DNA of 52,059 bases from an uncultured Lachnospiraceae bacterium (GCA_947629525.1 CANREB010000015.1:1-52059); one strand, 5' to 3'. Counted from the stretch's first letter, positions 1-9,391 are shown. A program made the numbers and translations. The notes: generated from the sequence alone by a model not told the origin.

Positions 1-719
1 GGTTCAAGTTTTGAACGTAACCCTTCTACACTATCAGGCAAATCAACATATTGAGTATTATTAAAAACAATATCAATAGCATTTCTCGTTAAATTTCCAA
101 TGCGGATAAATTTAGCTCCTTGAGATGCATAGTATTTTGCCCAACCACGCGATCCACTTGTTACCAAGATTGACATTTCTCGTATAGTCGAAAATTCTTT
201 GCATCCCCCAAACGCCTTTTTCAGCACTGCGTGTCGATAGACAGCCAACTGCTCTTTCGTTTTCTTCATAGTATCAATGGCATTGTCGAGGGATGAAAAC
301 AATTCTTCAATATGAGAAACGATGCGTTCTTGCGCCTGAATTGGTAAAATAGTAACTTCACTTTTTTCTATATGCTGATAGTGACGAGCATATCCTTTAT
401 CTTCAATCTTAAATGTAAGATAATATGTCAAATAAAATAAATATTTTGGTAAAACACTTTCTTTGGGCGACAATACTTTTATTCCATCTGCTCCTGCGCC
501 AAATGGAAACGGAATATATTTCACACATTTTGTGTGGTCACCAAAAACAACGACAGGTAAATCACAAATGATTTCTTTAGATGTTTCGTTTGTATATCCA
601 CCAATCAATTCTTTCCCCTGATCTATTATTGGAAGCTTCCCACTATCCATATATTCTTTTTGTTTCGTTTTTTTGTCTACTGGAACAGACACCTTTTTTA
701 CAATATCTTTGTATAACAT
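1..719 (-). CDS. hsdS: Type I restriction-modification specificity subunit, partial
   Basis: The minus strand reads open from an ATG at 719 to the window edge, so about 239 N-terminal residues are visible and the C-terminus is missing. The protein begins MLYKDIVKKVSVPVDKK and contains LPIIDQGKELIGGYTN, VVFGDHTKCVKYIPFPFG and LPIQAQERIVSHIEELFSSL. These are hallmarks of a target recognition domain followed by the central conserved helix of HsdS. A second recognition domain begins near residue 180 with REMSILVTSGSRGWAKYYAS. HsdS sets the DNA target of the HsdM/HsdR complex. Its ATG lies one base after the hsdR stop codon, so the two genes are surely co-transcribed. The hsdM partner is not in the window and may lie beyond the left edge. 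Family assignment is firm; target sequence unknown. Confidence 0.93.
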   Translation of the reverse strand, partial: MLYKDIVKKVSVPVDKKTKQKEYMDSGKLPIIDQGKELIGGYTNETSKEIICDLPVVVFGDHTKCVKYIPFPFGAGADGIKVLSPKESVLPKYLFYLTYYLTFKIEDKGYARHYQHIEKSEVTILPIQAQERIVSHIEELFSSLDNAIDTMKKTKEQLAVYRHAVLKKAFGGCKEFSTIREMSILVTSGSRGWAKYYASQGAKFIRIGNLTRNAIDIVFNNTQYVDLPDSVEGLRSKLE

Positions 720-720
720 T

Positions 721-3468
721 TTACGCCACCAATTCTATATTCATCTCATTCAAAATGTTTTCATAATCATCACCAAAAACATCAAAAAACGCAGACAATC
801 CCCCATGTCTGTCAAAAGGTGTTAAATCCAAATCCTCTGGCAGAATAGAAAGAGATGCAATAATATGCTCTTTAATCAATCTTAACCATTCCATCTGTTC
901 TTCTGAAAAATGGACAGCACCAGCGTTCTTCCGCAATGTCCATTGCATAAAGTTGTAGTTTACTTTATCGGCAAACGAAGTAAGCTTATCCGCATATCCC
1001 ATCTCAAAACGAATAAGGGAAATGAGGTCTGTCAGCTGTGCCATAGTACCACGCTTGACCTGACCCGGATTTTTGATAGCATAACAATCCCACAAGCGTT
1101 CTACAGTCACACCTTTCGCCTTGAGTTTTTCATAAATAGTCTTTAACCCTTCAATCATCATCGGGCGGTCTTTGTAGGCTTGGTCATATATAATGCGCAA
1201 AGCAATAATCTCATCCTTATTTTCTTCAATAAATTCACGGAATATAGAAAGCACACAGTCTACATTTTCTTCTTTCTGTGTATCATATCCGGCAAAAATA
1301 ACGTGATCCAGATTGATATTGTCAATCATCTGGTCATGGCTGCGGCGAACATTTTCAATATAATCTCGTATATCCGGGTCATGAAAAGGTGCGACAGCCT
1401 CTTTTATCAGTGCAACTTTTGCAGTTTCCATCTGTTCCTTTGTCGGCTCGGTAACGCCATTGCCTTCCTGTGCTTTCTCAAAAATCACATCTTCATCAAA
1501 AGCATTCAGAAGATTTTCTGCCACTTTGCCTGCCGAAATACCAACCGTACTTTCAAAATTTTTTCGCTCAGACACAGTCATCTGGGCATTCAAACGAATG
1601 ACACGACTCGCCAAGGAAGTAAGCGTATCCTCATCTTTTGCGCCAAGAGCAACATTCATCATCAATTCCTTCATGGAAACGGATGGTTTGCGCTCCAATG
1701 GACGTGTATCACTTTTCTTGGATTTTGTAACACCAACTGCGTCCACGATAACAAAATGGTCTTTATTGGTTGTGGCGGAAGGCGTAACTTTTTTCAAATC
1801 ATCAACGCCAAACGTTCTTGTACCACGTCCCTTCATCTGCTCGAAGTAATTTTTACTGCGAACATCTCGCATGAAAATCAAACATTCAATGGGCTTAATA
1901 TCAACTCCTGTGGCTATCATATCCACCGTAACTGCAATACGGGGGTAATAATCGTTCCTGAATGAACTTAATACAGATTCAGGACTTTCAGCAGAGTATG
2001 TAATCTTTTGGCAAAAATCGTTTCCCTCGCCAAATTCATCACGGACAATCTGTACGATATCATCTGCATGGCTGTCTGTTTTCGCAAAAATCAAAGTTTT
2101 TGGCACTTCTTTTCTGCGCGGAAACAGGGTTGTAAACAAATTCTCCTTGAAACTACGGATTACCGTTCGTATCTGGCTTGGATTTACGATATCCTTGTCC
2201 AACTTATTTTTGTTGGAACCAGAATAATCCTCGTCCTCATCCATCTGCTGCCAACGCTTTGCACGAGAGAGCCGATCGCGATATTCAATCAACTGTTTCA
2301 TCAAAAAAGCTCCATTTCTTGTAACCTCTGTTTCAATGAGAAAAATATCTTCACCAACATTTACGTTATCAATAATTGCCTGTTCTCGTGGATACTCACT
2401 AACTACATTTTCATCAAAAAAAGCAAAAGTTCTTTTGTCCGGTGTTGCTGTCAGCCCAATGATAAACGCATCAAAATAAGACAGCACTTGACTCCAGACA
2501 TTATAAATAGAGCGATGACACTCATCGACAATAATGCAATCAAAGAATTCCGGCGGATATTTCTCGTTATAAACAACTTCCTTAGGTGCTTTTGACTCTG
2601 CTGTCAAATATTCTGCAAATGGCATTTCTTCTGCACTCTCGTCTAATTCTTCTCCCTTCAGGATAGAATACATACGCTGGATGGTACTGATACAGATTTG
2701 GACATCATTTGGAATATATGAATTTTTCAATCTGCGAACACCATATAATTGAGAAAAATTGCGAGGGTCATCGTTTGGAATATAGGCAAGAAATTCTCTC
2801 TCAGCCTGTTCGCCAAGACTTTTTGTATCCACAAGGAACAGAATACGATTCATTTTGCCATATTTCAGCAAACGATATGCAGCGGTGATTGCAGTAAAGG
2901 TTTTTCCCGCACCGGTAGCCATCTGCACCAAGGCTTTCGGACGGTTATCTGCAAATGAAACATCCAGATTGTTAATGGCTTTAATCTGACATTTTCTAAA
3001 CCCTGTCTCATCGAGCGGCGGAAAATGTTTCATATTATTGCGGATGGTGTCAGGTGCCGCAAGCAATGCTTTCAACGTTTCCGGTCGATGAAACGAAAAC
3101 ACCGTACGAGAACGAAACTTGATGTCATTATAATCAGTAAACCTGACCAATTTATCCGTTGCCTCATACGCAAAACGAATCTGATATTCCTGATGCACCC
3201 ATTTGAAGGTACTGTGTGCGTAACGAGCAGACTGCCTCTCAACAACTGTAATATTTTCACCCGATTCAGATTTTTTCGCCTCTATTACACCCACAGGTTT
3301 TCCTTCAACAAAAAGGGCATAATCGACCGGACCTGTACTCGTCGGAAATTCACGCACAGCAACACCGAGAGCCACCGTCAAATTCAATTTCTTTATATCT
3401 TGAATCGTCCAACCAGACTTTTCGAGTTTTTCATCAATAACAATACGAGCTCTCTCTTCTGGTGTCAT
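721..3468 (-). CDS. hsdR: Type I restriction enzyme endonuclease/translocase subunit
   Basis: This 915-residue protein is the motor and nuclease subunit of a type I restriction system, which cleaves unmethylated foreign DNA after ATP-driven translocation. The N-terminal PD-(D/E)xK nuclease is visible as PVDYALFVEG (Asp49) followed by VIEAKK (Glu63, Lys65). The helicase has Walker A at about 184-191 (ATGAGKTF), a DECH box at 315-318, the SAT-like motif LTATPDKRT, and a C-terminal RecA lobe ending in QMKGRGTRT. The ATG is preceded by AGGAGGAAGGGCAGTT, an excellent ribosome site, which fixes the start. The gene appears intact and the downstream hsdS starts one base after its stop. All key residues are present, so activity is plausible if hsdM exists nearby. 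Confidence 0.96.
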   Translation of the reverse strand: MTPEERARIVIDEKLEKSGWTIQDIKKLNLTVALGVAVREFPTSTGPVDYALFVEGKPVGVIEAKKSESGENITVVERQSARYAHSTFKWVHQEYQIRFAYEATDKLVRFTDYNDIKFRSRTVFSFHRPETLKALLAAPDTIRNNMKHFPPLDETGFRKCQIKAINNLDVSFADNRPKALVQMATGAGKTFTAITAAYRLLKYGKMNRILFLVDTKSLGEQAEREFLAYIPNDDPRNFSQLYGVRRLKNSYIPNDVQICISTIQRMYSILKGEELDESAEEMPFAEYLTAESKAPKEVVYNEKYPPEFFDCIIVDECHRSIYNVWSQVLSYFDAFIIGLTATPDKRTFAFFDENVVSEYPREQAIIDNVNVGEDIFLIETEVTRNGAFLMKQLIEYRDRLSRAKRWQQMDEDEDYSGSNKNKLDKDIVNPSQIRTVIRSFKENLFTTLFPRRKEVPKTLIFAKTDSHADDIVQIVRDEFGEGNDFCQKITYSAESPESVLSSFRNDYYPRIAVTVDMIATGVDIKPIECLIFMRDVRSKNYFEQMKGRGTRTFGVDDLKKVTPSATTNKDHFVIVDAVGVTKSKKSDTRPLERKPSVSMKELMMNVALGAKDEDTLTSLASRVIRLNAQMTVSERKNFESTVGISAGKVAENLLNAFDEDVIFEKAQEGNGVTEPTKEQMETAKVALIKEAVAPFHDPDIRDYIENVRRSHDQMIDNINLDHVIFAGYDTQKEENVDCVLSIFREFIEENKDEIIALRIIYDQAYKDRPMMIEGLKTIYEKLKAKGVTVERLWDCYAIKNPGQVKRGTMAQLTDLISLIRFEMGYADKLTSFADKVNYNFMQWTLRKNAGAVHFSEEQMEWLRLIKEHIIASLSILPEDLDLTPFDRHGGLSAFFDVFGDDYENILNEMNIELVA

Positions 3469-3780
3469 AACTGCCCTTCCTCCTATTCATCGGATACAAA
3501 TTCCAAAATATCATCGGCTCCGCAATTTTCTACCTCCGTGAAATCTCCCACCAACATAATCAGTATACCACACCCCACTATGCGCTGCCACATATTTTTG
3601 TACAATTAGAAACATACTAATTGCTTTCCTCACTTATCTTCTCCAATCCTTCTTCCCGATAAACAGGATAGTCCTGCCTTGTCGTAGATTCGTCCCACTG
3701 CCTCATGTCCTCAGCGTTTCCATTTGCTCTGTCCTTTTATTTGATTTTTTTGGGGATAAAAATAATTTACAACAGTTCAA
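3469..3780 (-). other. Region upstream of hsdR with two short ORFs, probably remnants
   Basis: No confident gene lies here. Two short minus-strand reading frames can be seen. One runs 3617-3706 (29 residues, beginning MRQWDESTTRQDYPVYREE) and the other 3483-3593 (36 residues, ending ADDILEFVSDE, with its stop just before the hsdR ribosome site). Both are charged and look like coding sequence rather than noise. The first stays open for several codons upstream of its ATG, as expected for the tail of a decayed gene. I do not recognise either. They may be remnants of a gene that once preceded hsdR, or small leader peptides. No clear promoter for hsdR could be fixed. Confidence 0.3.
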
Positions 3781-3792
3781 CTAGATAAAGCA

Positions 3793-3869
3793 GAAAACAG
3801 CCCAAATATACAAAATAAGCGGTGCATTGCGACAGCAGCAACGCGTTTTTGTATATTTGAGCTGTTTTC
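3793..3869. repeat. 77-bp palindromic element, copy 1
   Basis: A 55-bp core (3804-3858) begins AAATATACAAAA and ends TTTTGTATATTT. It matches, as the reverse complement, the cores at 26856-26910 and 28616-28670 at almost every position. The core is flanked by self-complementary 9-base arms, GAAAACAGC (3793-3801) and GCTGTTTTC (3861-3869). These arms have a different sequence from those of the other copies but the same position and overall element length. Outside the arm, GGACGTCCTAGA corresponds to TCTAAGACGTCC next to the other copies. The whole would fold into one long hairpin in DNA or RNA. It sits between the restriction locus and the housekeeping block. Confidence 0.85.
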
Positions 3870-3899
3870 GGACGTCCTAGACCACCTATATTTCCAAAA

Positions 3900-4769
3900 T
3901 CAAATCAACTTTTTGCAGCATGCAATCGCAAGCGCCCCCGGACCTATATGGCACGATACGCTCAAAGAAAGCGCGTCAACATATAATATAGGATAATCAG
4001 GCAATTGCTCGTGCAGTTCAGCTTTTAAAATATTTGCCGCATCTTCATTGCATGTGTGCGCGATTGCAAGATATATCTGATTATCAGGCGATATACCGCC
4101 GAAGCGTTTTTCAATATCGTTTTTGACCGCGTTTATCATGATAGTCTTTGCCTGATTGACAGTCCTTGCTTTTGCGAACGCGTCAAGCTTTTCACCCTGT
4201 ATCTGAAGCACGGGCTTAAGTTTGAGCAATGTGCCGAGTGCCGCCGCCGCGGGCGTTATTCTGCCGCCTTTTTTCAGGTAATATAATGTGTCTATCATAA
4301 TATAAATGCTTGAATTAAATTTGTCCGCTTCTAAGATTTCTTTTATCTCTCTGCCGCTTTTACCTGCCTTGGCAAGTTCCAGCGCATCGGTAACGGATCT
4401 TCGCTGCGTGACTGAAATGCGTTGATTATTCACCACATGGACTCTGCCGTCATAATCCTGCGCAAGCATTACCGCAGTCTGGCATGAGCCGCTCAGACCG
4501 CTTGACATAGGTATATGCACTATCTCATCATATTCTTTTAAAAGCTCGTCCCAAATAGCTAAAACTGATTCGGGGGCAGGCTGAGATGTCGATATATCAG
4601 CATTGTTTTTAAGCTTTTCGTAAAATTCATCTTGGCTGAGTGTGATTTCCTCATAATATGTTTCGCCGTCGATCATAAACGGCATAGGTAACACACTTAT
4701 CCCTAATTCTTTCGCCTGTTGTTGAGTAATACCGCTGTTGCTGTCGGTCACTATTGCTATCTTTGACAT
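3900..4769 (-). CDS. DegV family fatty-acid-binding protein (FakB-like)
   Basis: A 289-residue DegV protein, full length for the family. Members hold a fatty acid and present its carboxylate to the kinase FakA, which makes acyl phosphate for phospholipid synthesis in Gram-positive bacteria. The N-terminus MSKIAIVTDSNSGI, the TSQP motif at 61-64, the SSGLSGS loop near 89-95 and the C-terminal HIGPGALAIA motif are all present. A fakA homologue lies two genes upstream on the same strand with recG between, and the gap to recG is only 33 bases, so this is probably the distal gene of that operon. The start is supported by CCGGAGGGG just upstream. The lipid ligand cannot be read from sequence. Confidence 0.92.
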   Translation of the reverse strand: MSKIAIVTDSNSGITQQQAKELGISVLPMPFMIDGETYYEEITLSQDEFYEKLKNNADISTSQPAPESVLAIWDELLKEYDEIVHIPMSSGLSGSCQTAVMLAQDYDGRVHVVNNQRISVTQRRSVTDALELAKAGKSGREIKEILEADKFNSSIYIMIDTLYYLKKGGRITPAAAALGTLLKLKPVLQIQGEKLDAFAKARTVNQAKTIMINAVKNDIEKRFGGISPDNQIYLAIAHTCNEDAANILKAELHEQLPDYPILYVDALSLSVSCHIGPGALAIACCKKLI

Positions 4770-4802
4770 AAAACCCCTCCGGTTTATTGATTTGATTTAT
4801 TT

Positions 4803-6881
4803 TTAGATATTGATAAAGTCGTCGTTTGAAGACATATTTTCATCGTAGTGCTGCCAAAATCTTATATGTTCCAAAGGCGGCTGTTTATCGTTATTTATAT
4901 ATTCCCCGTACAGCTCGGCGGCGCAGCTTTGCGCATCCTGCAGAATGTTGGCATCCTGATATATATCGCCGATATGAAAATGAAACTGACCGCTTTGGCG
5001 TATTCCGAACAGATCGCCCGGTCCTCTAAGACGCATATCTTCCGAAGAGATAAAAAAGCCGTCATTCGATTTATTCAGTACTTCAAGACGTTCTGTAGTG
5101 TTTTCCTGTTCAGAGCAATTTATGAAAATACAATATGACTGATATTTGCCGCGCCCTACGCGCCCTCTTAGCTGATGAAGCTGGGCAAGTCCGAAACGCT
5201 CTGCGTTTTCGACCATCATTACTGTGGCGTTCGGCACATTTATCCCCACTTCAATAACTGTAGTGGACACAAGCACGTCGATCCTGTGCGCCGCAAAATC
5301 TTCTATAATACTGTTTTTCAACGCCGGTTTCATCTGTCCGTGAAGCGGCTCGATACGCAGATGCGGCAGAGCTTCTTTTAATTTTTTTGTATAATCGGTT
5401 ACGTTTTCAAGTACGGACTCGCCCACCGCATCATCGCACTCTTCCACCATAGGACAGATAACATATGCCTGTCTGCCCTGAGCGGCTTCTTTGGCGATAA
5501 ATTCATACGCCTTTTTTCTGTATGAGGTGTTCACCACGCAGTTTTTAACAGGCAGTCTGTCAGCGGGAAGCTCATCCATAACGGATATGTCCAAATCGCC
5601 GTATAATATCAGCGCAAGCGTTCTTGGTATCGGCGTCGCGCTCATTACAAGGATATGCGGCTGTATGCCTTTTTGGGCGAAAGCCTCGCGCTGTTTGACC
5701 CCGAAACGGTGCTGCTCGTCTGTAATCACCAGCCGAAGGTTGTAAAAATCGACGTCGCTTTGCAGTATCGCCTGTGTACCTATGATTACATTGACTGTAC
5801 CGAGGCTTATGCTTTCTTTTATCCTGCGTTTCTGCTTTGCGTTTACCGCGCTTGTCAGAAGCACCGGCTTAAACGGCAGATCATATTTTTCGGTAAGCTC
5901 AAGGACTGACGCATAATGCTGATTAGCCAAAACCTCAGTTGGCGCCATAAACGCCGCCTGATAGTCATTCATTACGCACATAAGCATTGCAAGAATGGCT
6001 AATATCGTTTTGCCTGAACCGACATCGCCCTGAACAAGACGGTTCATAAGGTGCATTGAGCACATATCATCCTCTATCTGCGCCCACACACGCTCCTGCG
6101 CCCTTGTAAGTCTGTACGGCAATTTTCGGATAAGTTCGCCGCAGGCGTCTATGCGCATCATCGGGCTGTCGTTTATTTCACGGACAGCCATATCCTTTAG
6201 TACCATGACAGATATGATAAAAAACAAAAATTCTTCAAATACAAGACGGCGTCTTGCCCCTATCATCGCTTCACGGTCTGATGGGAAATGTATTCCCATA
6301 AGGGCTGTCTTATTATCGGTAAGTTTATATTTTTGGCGGATATCTTCGGGGATGTAATCGTCGCCAAGCGTAAGCGAAGATATTGCCGTTCTTACTGCCT
6401 TTGATACTGCGTTTACCGAAAGTCCCTTTGTTGTGGGATATATAGGCGTAAGCCTGTTTACGTTTTTGGCAAACTCATCTGGGCTTATTATTTTTGGATT
6501 TTCAATAGTCATTTGGTTATTCTTAAGTATGGTGCGTCCGCGGAAGATATACTGTCTGCCGACATCGATACTGTTTTTGATATATGGCATATTGAAATAT
6601 ACGATATTGCAGGCGCCGCTTTCATCGCGGACGCACATTGACGTAATGCTCATATTGCGCCTTATGTGTACCGTCCTTGGTTCACTTATGACGGACGCGC
6701 GCACTGCGTTTACCTGCTGTGCCTTTAAGCCGCCTATGGCAACTATATCGTTCCATTCTTCATAACCTCTCGGATAATGCGTTATAAGGTCATATATGGT
6801 ATAAATATTTAATTTGTTATAAAGTGACGCGGTCTTTTCGCCTATGCCGCTTATTTGTGTGATAGGATCCGTTAGCTTCAT
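4803..6881 (-). CDS. recG: ATP-dependent DNA helicase RecG
   Basis: A 692-residue RecG, the fork-reversal helicase that remodels stalled replication forks and branched recombination intermediates. An N-terminal wedge/OB region (about 1-230, with the helix-hairpin-helix-like ISGIGEKTASLY at 10-21) is followed by Walker A GDVGSGKT at 285-292, DEQH at 388-391, MSATPIPRTLAL, and the C-terminal lobe with QLRGRVGRG. Length and motif order are standard. It lies 19 bases downstream of fakA, an arrangement common in Clostridia (asp23, fakA, recG). Nothing unusual is seen. Confidence 0.97.
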   Translation of the reverse strand: MKLTDPITQISGIGEKTASLYNKLNIYTIYDLITHYPRGYEEWNDIVAIGGLKAQQVNAVRASVISEPRTVHIRRNMSITSMCVRDESGACNIVYFNMPYIKNSIDVGRQYIFRGRTILKNNQMTIENPKIISPDEFAKNVNRLTPIYPTTKGLSVNAVSKAVRTAISSLTLGDDYIPEDIRQKYKLTDNKTALMGIHFPSDREAMIGARRRLVFEEFLFFIISVMVLKDMAVREINDSPMMRIDACGELIRKLPYRLTRAQERVWAQIEDDMCSMHLMNRLVQGDVGSGKTILAILAMLMCVMNDYQAAFMAPTEVLANQHYASVLELTEKYDLPFKPVLLTSAVNAKQKRRIKESISLGTVNVIIGTQAILQSDVDFYNLRLVITDEQHRFGVKQREAFAQKGIQPHILVMSATPIPRTLALILYGDLDISVMDELPADRLPVKNCVVNTSYRKKAYEFIAKEAAQGRQAYVICPMVEECDDAVGESVLENVTDYTKKLKEALPHLRIEPLHGQMKPALKNSIIEDFAAHRIDVLVSTTVIEVGINVPNATVMMVENAERFGLAQLHQLRGRVGRGKYQSYCIFINCSEQENTTERLEVLNKSNDGFFISSEDMRLRGPGDLFGIRQSGQFHFHIGDIYQDANILQDAQSCAAELYGEYINNDKQPPLEHIRFWQHYDENMSSNDDFINI

Positions 6882-6900
6882 AAAATGTTGTTTTCTTATG

Positions 6901-8598
6901 CTATTCAGCAGATACTATATATGAATAGATCGGCTGTCCTCCAAACTGCAGTTCAACGTCGCAGCCGTTAAATTCAGCTCTTATCTTTTCAACGAGTGAA
7001 TTTGCCTGTTCTTCATCAACTGAATCGCCATAATATATGCTTATAAGTTCATAATCGTCCTTCATCATTTCGGCAACCATTTGGAAAGCAACTGTCTGTA
7101 GATCCGTTCCCACTGAAAGTATGCCCTTGTCGCCGATACCCATAAAGTCGCCCTGATGTATCTCCTTATCATCAATGACCGTCTCACGCACGGCATATGT
7201 CACCTGACCGGTGGCGACGTTTGATGCTTCCTGCGTCATAACGGCTTCGTTCTCGTCGATAGATACGTCGGGAACATAGTTGATGATTGCCGTTATCCCC
7301 TGCGGAACAGTCTTTGTGGGAATTACGATTATATTTTTATCCTTTGTGAGCTGCTTAGCCTGATTAGCCGCAAGGATAATATTCTTGTTATTCGGGAATA
7401 TGAAGATATTGTCCGCGTTTATCTGTTCAATGGCGTTCAGCATATCTTCCGTGCTTGGGTTCATCGTCTGTCCGCCCTCAATAATGTAATCAACTCCAAG
7501 TGAACGGAATATCTCGTTCATACCCTCTCCGATGGAAACAGCTATAAAACCTGTCTCCTTATGTTCCTGAACAGGCGTATTTTCCGCTGTCTTAACAGGC
7601 ATTTGTGTGCTCTGCATCTGTTTTTCCATCATATCGGAAACTTTCTCGTCGCGTTCGAGACGCATATTTTCGATTATGATGGTAGTAAGCTCACCGTAAA
7701 GAAGCGCTTTCTGCATGGCAAGTCCCGGATCGTTCGTGTGTACATGCACCTTAACAATGTCATCGTCAGCGACAACCACTATGGAATCTCCGATAGATGA
7801 AAGGTATTCCTTAAAATCCATTTCATGTTTTATGTTAAAGGGTTTATTAAGCATAATGAGGAACTGCGTGCAATAACAGAATTTAATCTCTGCATTTGCC
7901 TGAGCCTCGATATTGGGGGCAAGCCCCTCTTTCTTTACAGGCGCTTTAGGTGAGGCATCTATGCTCAAATCAAGTTCTTTGCCAAGGAAGATGTCAAAAC
8001 CGCCCTTTAAGACTTCCACTAATCCCTGACCGCCCGAGTCAACCACTCCTGCCTGCTTAAGAACAGGAAGCATGTCAGGGGTTTTTGCCAAAACTGCCTC
8101 TGCTTCTTTGATGATTTCTTTTATGAATATCTCCAAATCTTTCTCGCCTGCCGCGGCAAGGTCATTTGCTCTTTTTGCCGCGCCTTTGGCAACTGTAAGT
8201 ATCGTACCTTCTTTCGGCTTCATAACAGCCTTGTACGCAGTCTCTACCGCTTTGTCGCATGCTGCGGCAAGTATCGGGACATTAAGTTCGTCATATTCAC
8301 GTATGACTTTGGTAAACCCGCGGAAAAGCTGCGAAAGAATAACGCCCGAATTACCTCTTGCCCCTCTTAACGAACCGGACGACATCGCCTTGGCAAGCGA
8401 TACCATATCGGGATTTTCAAGAGCTGCGACTTCCTTTGCCGCAGACATAACAGTCATCGACATATTTGTTCCCGTATCGCCGTCAGGAACAGGGAAGACA
8501 TTAAGTTCGTTGATCCATTCTTTTTTATTGTCCAGATTTTTAGCTCCCGCAAGGAACATCTTGGAAAGCATACCGGCATCTATAACATTTAAACTCAC
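6901..8598 (-). CDS. fakA: Fatty acid kinase catalytic subunit (DAK2 domain protein)
   Basis: A 565-residue protein with an N-terminal DAK2 (dihydroxyacetone kinase L) domain. The metal- and ATP-binding signature is NVFPVPDGDTGTNMS at about 33-47, with Asp39 and Asp41. Glycine-rich loops SGSLRGARGNSGVILSQ and GVVDSGGQGLVEVLKG follow. The C-terminal half, from about 300, is the DegV-like FakA domain. In characterised Firmicutes, FakA phosphorylates fatty acids bound to FakB (a DegV protein), and a DegV gene lies downstream here. The upstream neighbour is asp23, 14 bases away. The gene is intact. FakA is the most likely identity; older annotations call it YloV. Confidence 0.92.
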   Translation of the reverse strand: MSLNVIDAGMLSKMFLAGAKNLDNKKEWINELNVFPVPDGDTGTNMSMTVMSAAKEVAALENPDMVSLAKAMSSGSLRGARGNSGVILSQLFRGFTKVIREYDELNVPILAAACDKAVETAYKAVMKPKEGTILTVAKGAAKRANDLAAAGEKDLEIFIKEIIKEAEAVLAKTPDMLPVLKQAGVVDSGGQGLVEVLKGGFDIFLGKELDLSIDASPKAPVKKEGLAPNIEAQANAEIKFCYCTQFLIMLNKPFNIKHEMDFKEYLSSIGDSIVVVADDDIVKVHVHTNDPGLAMQKALLYGELTTIIIENMRLERDEKVSDMMEKQMQSTQMPVKTAENTPVQEHKETGFIAVSIGEGMNEIFRSLGVDYIIEGGQTMNPSTEDMLNAIEQINADNIFIFPNNKNIILAANQAKQLTKDKNIIVIPTKTVPQGITAIINYVPDVSIDENEAVMTQEASNVATGQVTYAVRETVIDDKEIHQGDFMGIGDKGILSVGTDLQTVAFQMVAEMMKDDYELISIYYGDSVDEEQANSLVEKIRAEFNGCDVELQFGGQPIYSYIVSAE

Positions 8599-8612
8599 TT
8601 CAAAAGTCCTCC

Positions 8613-8969
8613 TTAATCAATTACCCGAACGCCTTCAACAAAAATGTTGATCTTTTCGATTTCGAGTCCGGTAAAATTCTCTACTTTGTATTTCACATTG
8701 TTGATAAGATTGTCGCATACGGTAACTATGCTGACACCGTAAGATATTATTACATGAAATTCAAGAAATAATCTATTATTAACGATCTCCACTGATATCC
8801 CGTGCGTTATGCTTTCTTTCATAAGCAGCTTTACCAGACCGTCCCTTACGTTGACCGACGCCATACCGACGACGCCAAAACATTCTACGGCAACGCTGCC
8901 CGCATACTGGGCAATAACCTCCGGGTCAATGTATATGTTGCCAAGATGAGTATTCATAGAGCCTTTCAT
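8613..8969 (-). CDS. Asp23/Gls24 family envelope protein
   Basis: A 118-residue Asp23/Gls24 domain protein, complete for the short form of the family. Typical features are the N-terminal IDPEVIAQYAGSVAVECFGVVGM and the C-terminal NLINNVKYKVENFTG followed by IEKINIFVEGVRVID. These proteins are cytoplasmic or membrane-associated and linked to envelope stress, but the biochemical role is not established. It is the first gene of the asp23-fakA-recG-degV set and faces rpmB across a shared promoter region. The ATG follows TAAAGGAGGACTTAT, a strong ribosome site. Confidence 0.9.
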   Translation of the reverse strand: MKGSMNTHLGNIYIDPEVIAQYAGSVAVECFGVVGMASVNVRDGLVKLLMKESITHGISVEIVNNRLFLEFHVIISYGVSIVTVCDNLINNVKYKVENFTGLEIEKINIFVEGVRVID

Positions 8970-9006
8970 ATAAGTCCTCCTTTATTTAAAAACATTAATT
9001 GCTACT

Positions 9007-9012
9007 ATTATA
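9007..9012 (-). promoter_or_regulatory. Probable -10 element for the asp23-fakA-recG-degV operon
   Basis: On the minus strand the sequence GGTTATAATAG contains a perfect TATAAT about 40 bases before the asp23 ATG. The matching -35 is weak (TTCCTT at 17-bp spacing). It is the only good -10 between asp23 and rpmB pointing this way. Confidence 0.6.
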
Positions 9013-9096
9013 ACCGTTTTTTGGAAAAAAAGGAATATGTATTTCGCCTTAATTTGAAATGATTATAGACTTTTTATAATTTTTGTCAAAAATCAC

Positions 9097-9125
9097 TTGC
9101 AAAACATTGTTTTTTTTGATAAGAT
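9097..9125 (+). promoter_or_regulatory. Probable sigma-A promoter for rpmB
   Basis: TTGCAA at 9097-9102 and TAAGAT at 9120-9125 are separated by exactly 17 bp, about 50 bases upstream of the rpmB start. The spacing, position and orientation fit a housekeeping promoter. Confidence 0.65.
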
Positions 9126-9173
9126 ACTAATGTTGTGAACAAGTAACTTTAATTAATTTGGGGGGGTGCTAAT

Positions 9174-9359
9174 ATGGCTAAATGTGATGTTTGCGGTAAG
9201 GGCGTTCATTTTGGTAATAACGTAAGCCATTCTCATAGAAAAACCAACGCAATATGGAAGTCAAATATAAAGAGAGTAAAATGCAAGGTCAATGGATCTA
9301 CCAAGAGAATGCACGTATGCACGAGATGTCTGCGTTCCGGTTTAGTTGAAAGAGCTTAA
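9174..9359 (+). CDS. rpmB: 50S ribosomal protein L28
   Basis: A 61-residue L28, a structural protein of the large ribosomal subunit. It is the zinc-ribbon form: two cysteine pairs are present, Cys4/Cys7 (KCDVCGKG) and Cys49/Cys52 (VCTRCLRSG), with the family signature FGNNVSHSHRKTNAIW between them. It is transcribed rightwards, opposite to its neighbours, from its own promoter and ends in a strong terminator. The ribosome site is a G-rich stretch (GGGGGGGTGCTAAT). Divergence from asp23 is the usual arrangement in Clostridia. Confidence 0.98.
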   Translation: MAKCDVCGKGVHFGNNVSHSHRKTNAIWKSNIKRVKCKVNGSTKRMHVCTRCLRSGLVERA

Positions 9360-9362
9360 AAT

Positions 9363-9390
9363 AAAAAAAAGCACTTAAGTGCTTTTTTTT
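9363..9390. terminator. Bidirectional intrinsic terminator between rpmB and the J-domain gene
   Basis: The stem is GCACTTAAGTGC, a perfect palindrome bounded by eight A on the left and eight T on the right, so it can work in both directions. It lies between the converging rpmB and J-domain genes. Confidence 0.9.
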
Positions 9391-9391
9391 A

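Noticed and set aside
1180..1965. Long plus-strand frame of 261 codons inside hsdR
   Set aside because: It is a shadow frame: it has no recognisable domain, unusual composition, and lies wholly over conserved helicase motifs on the other strand.
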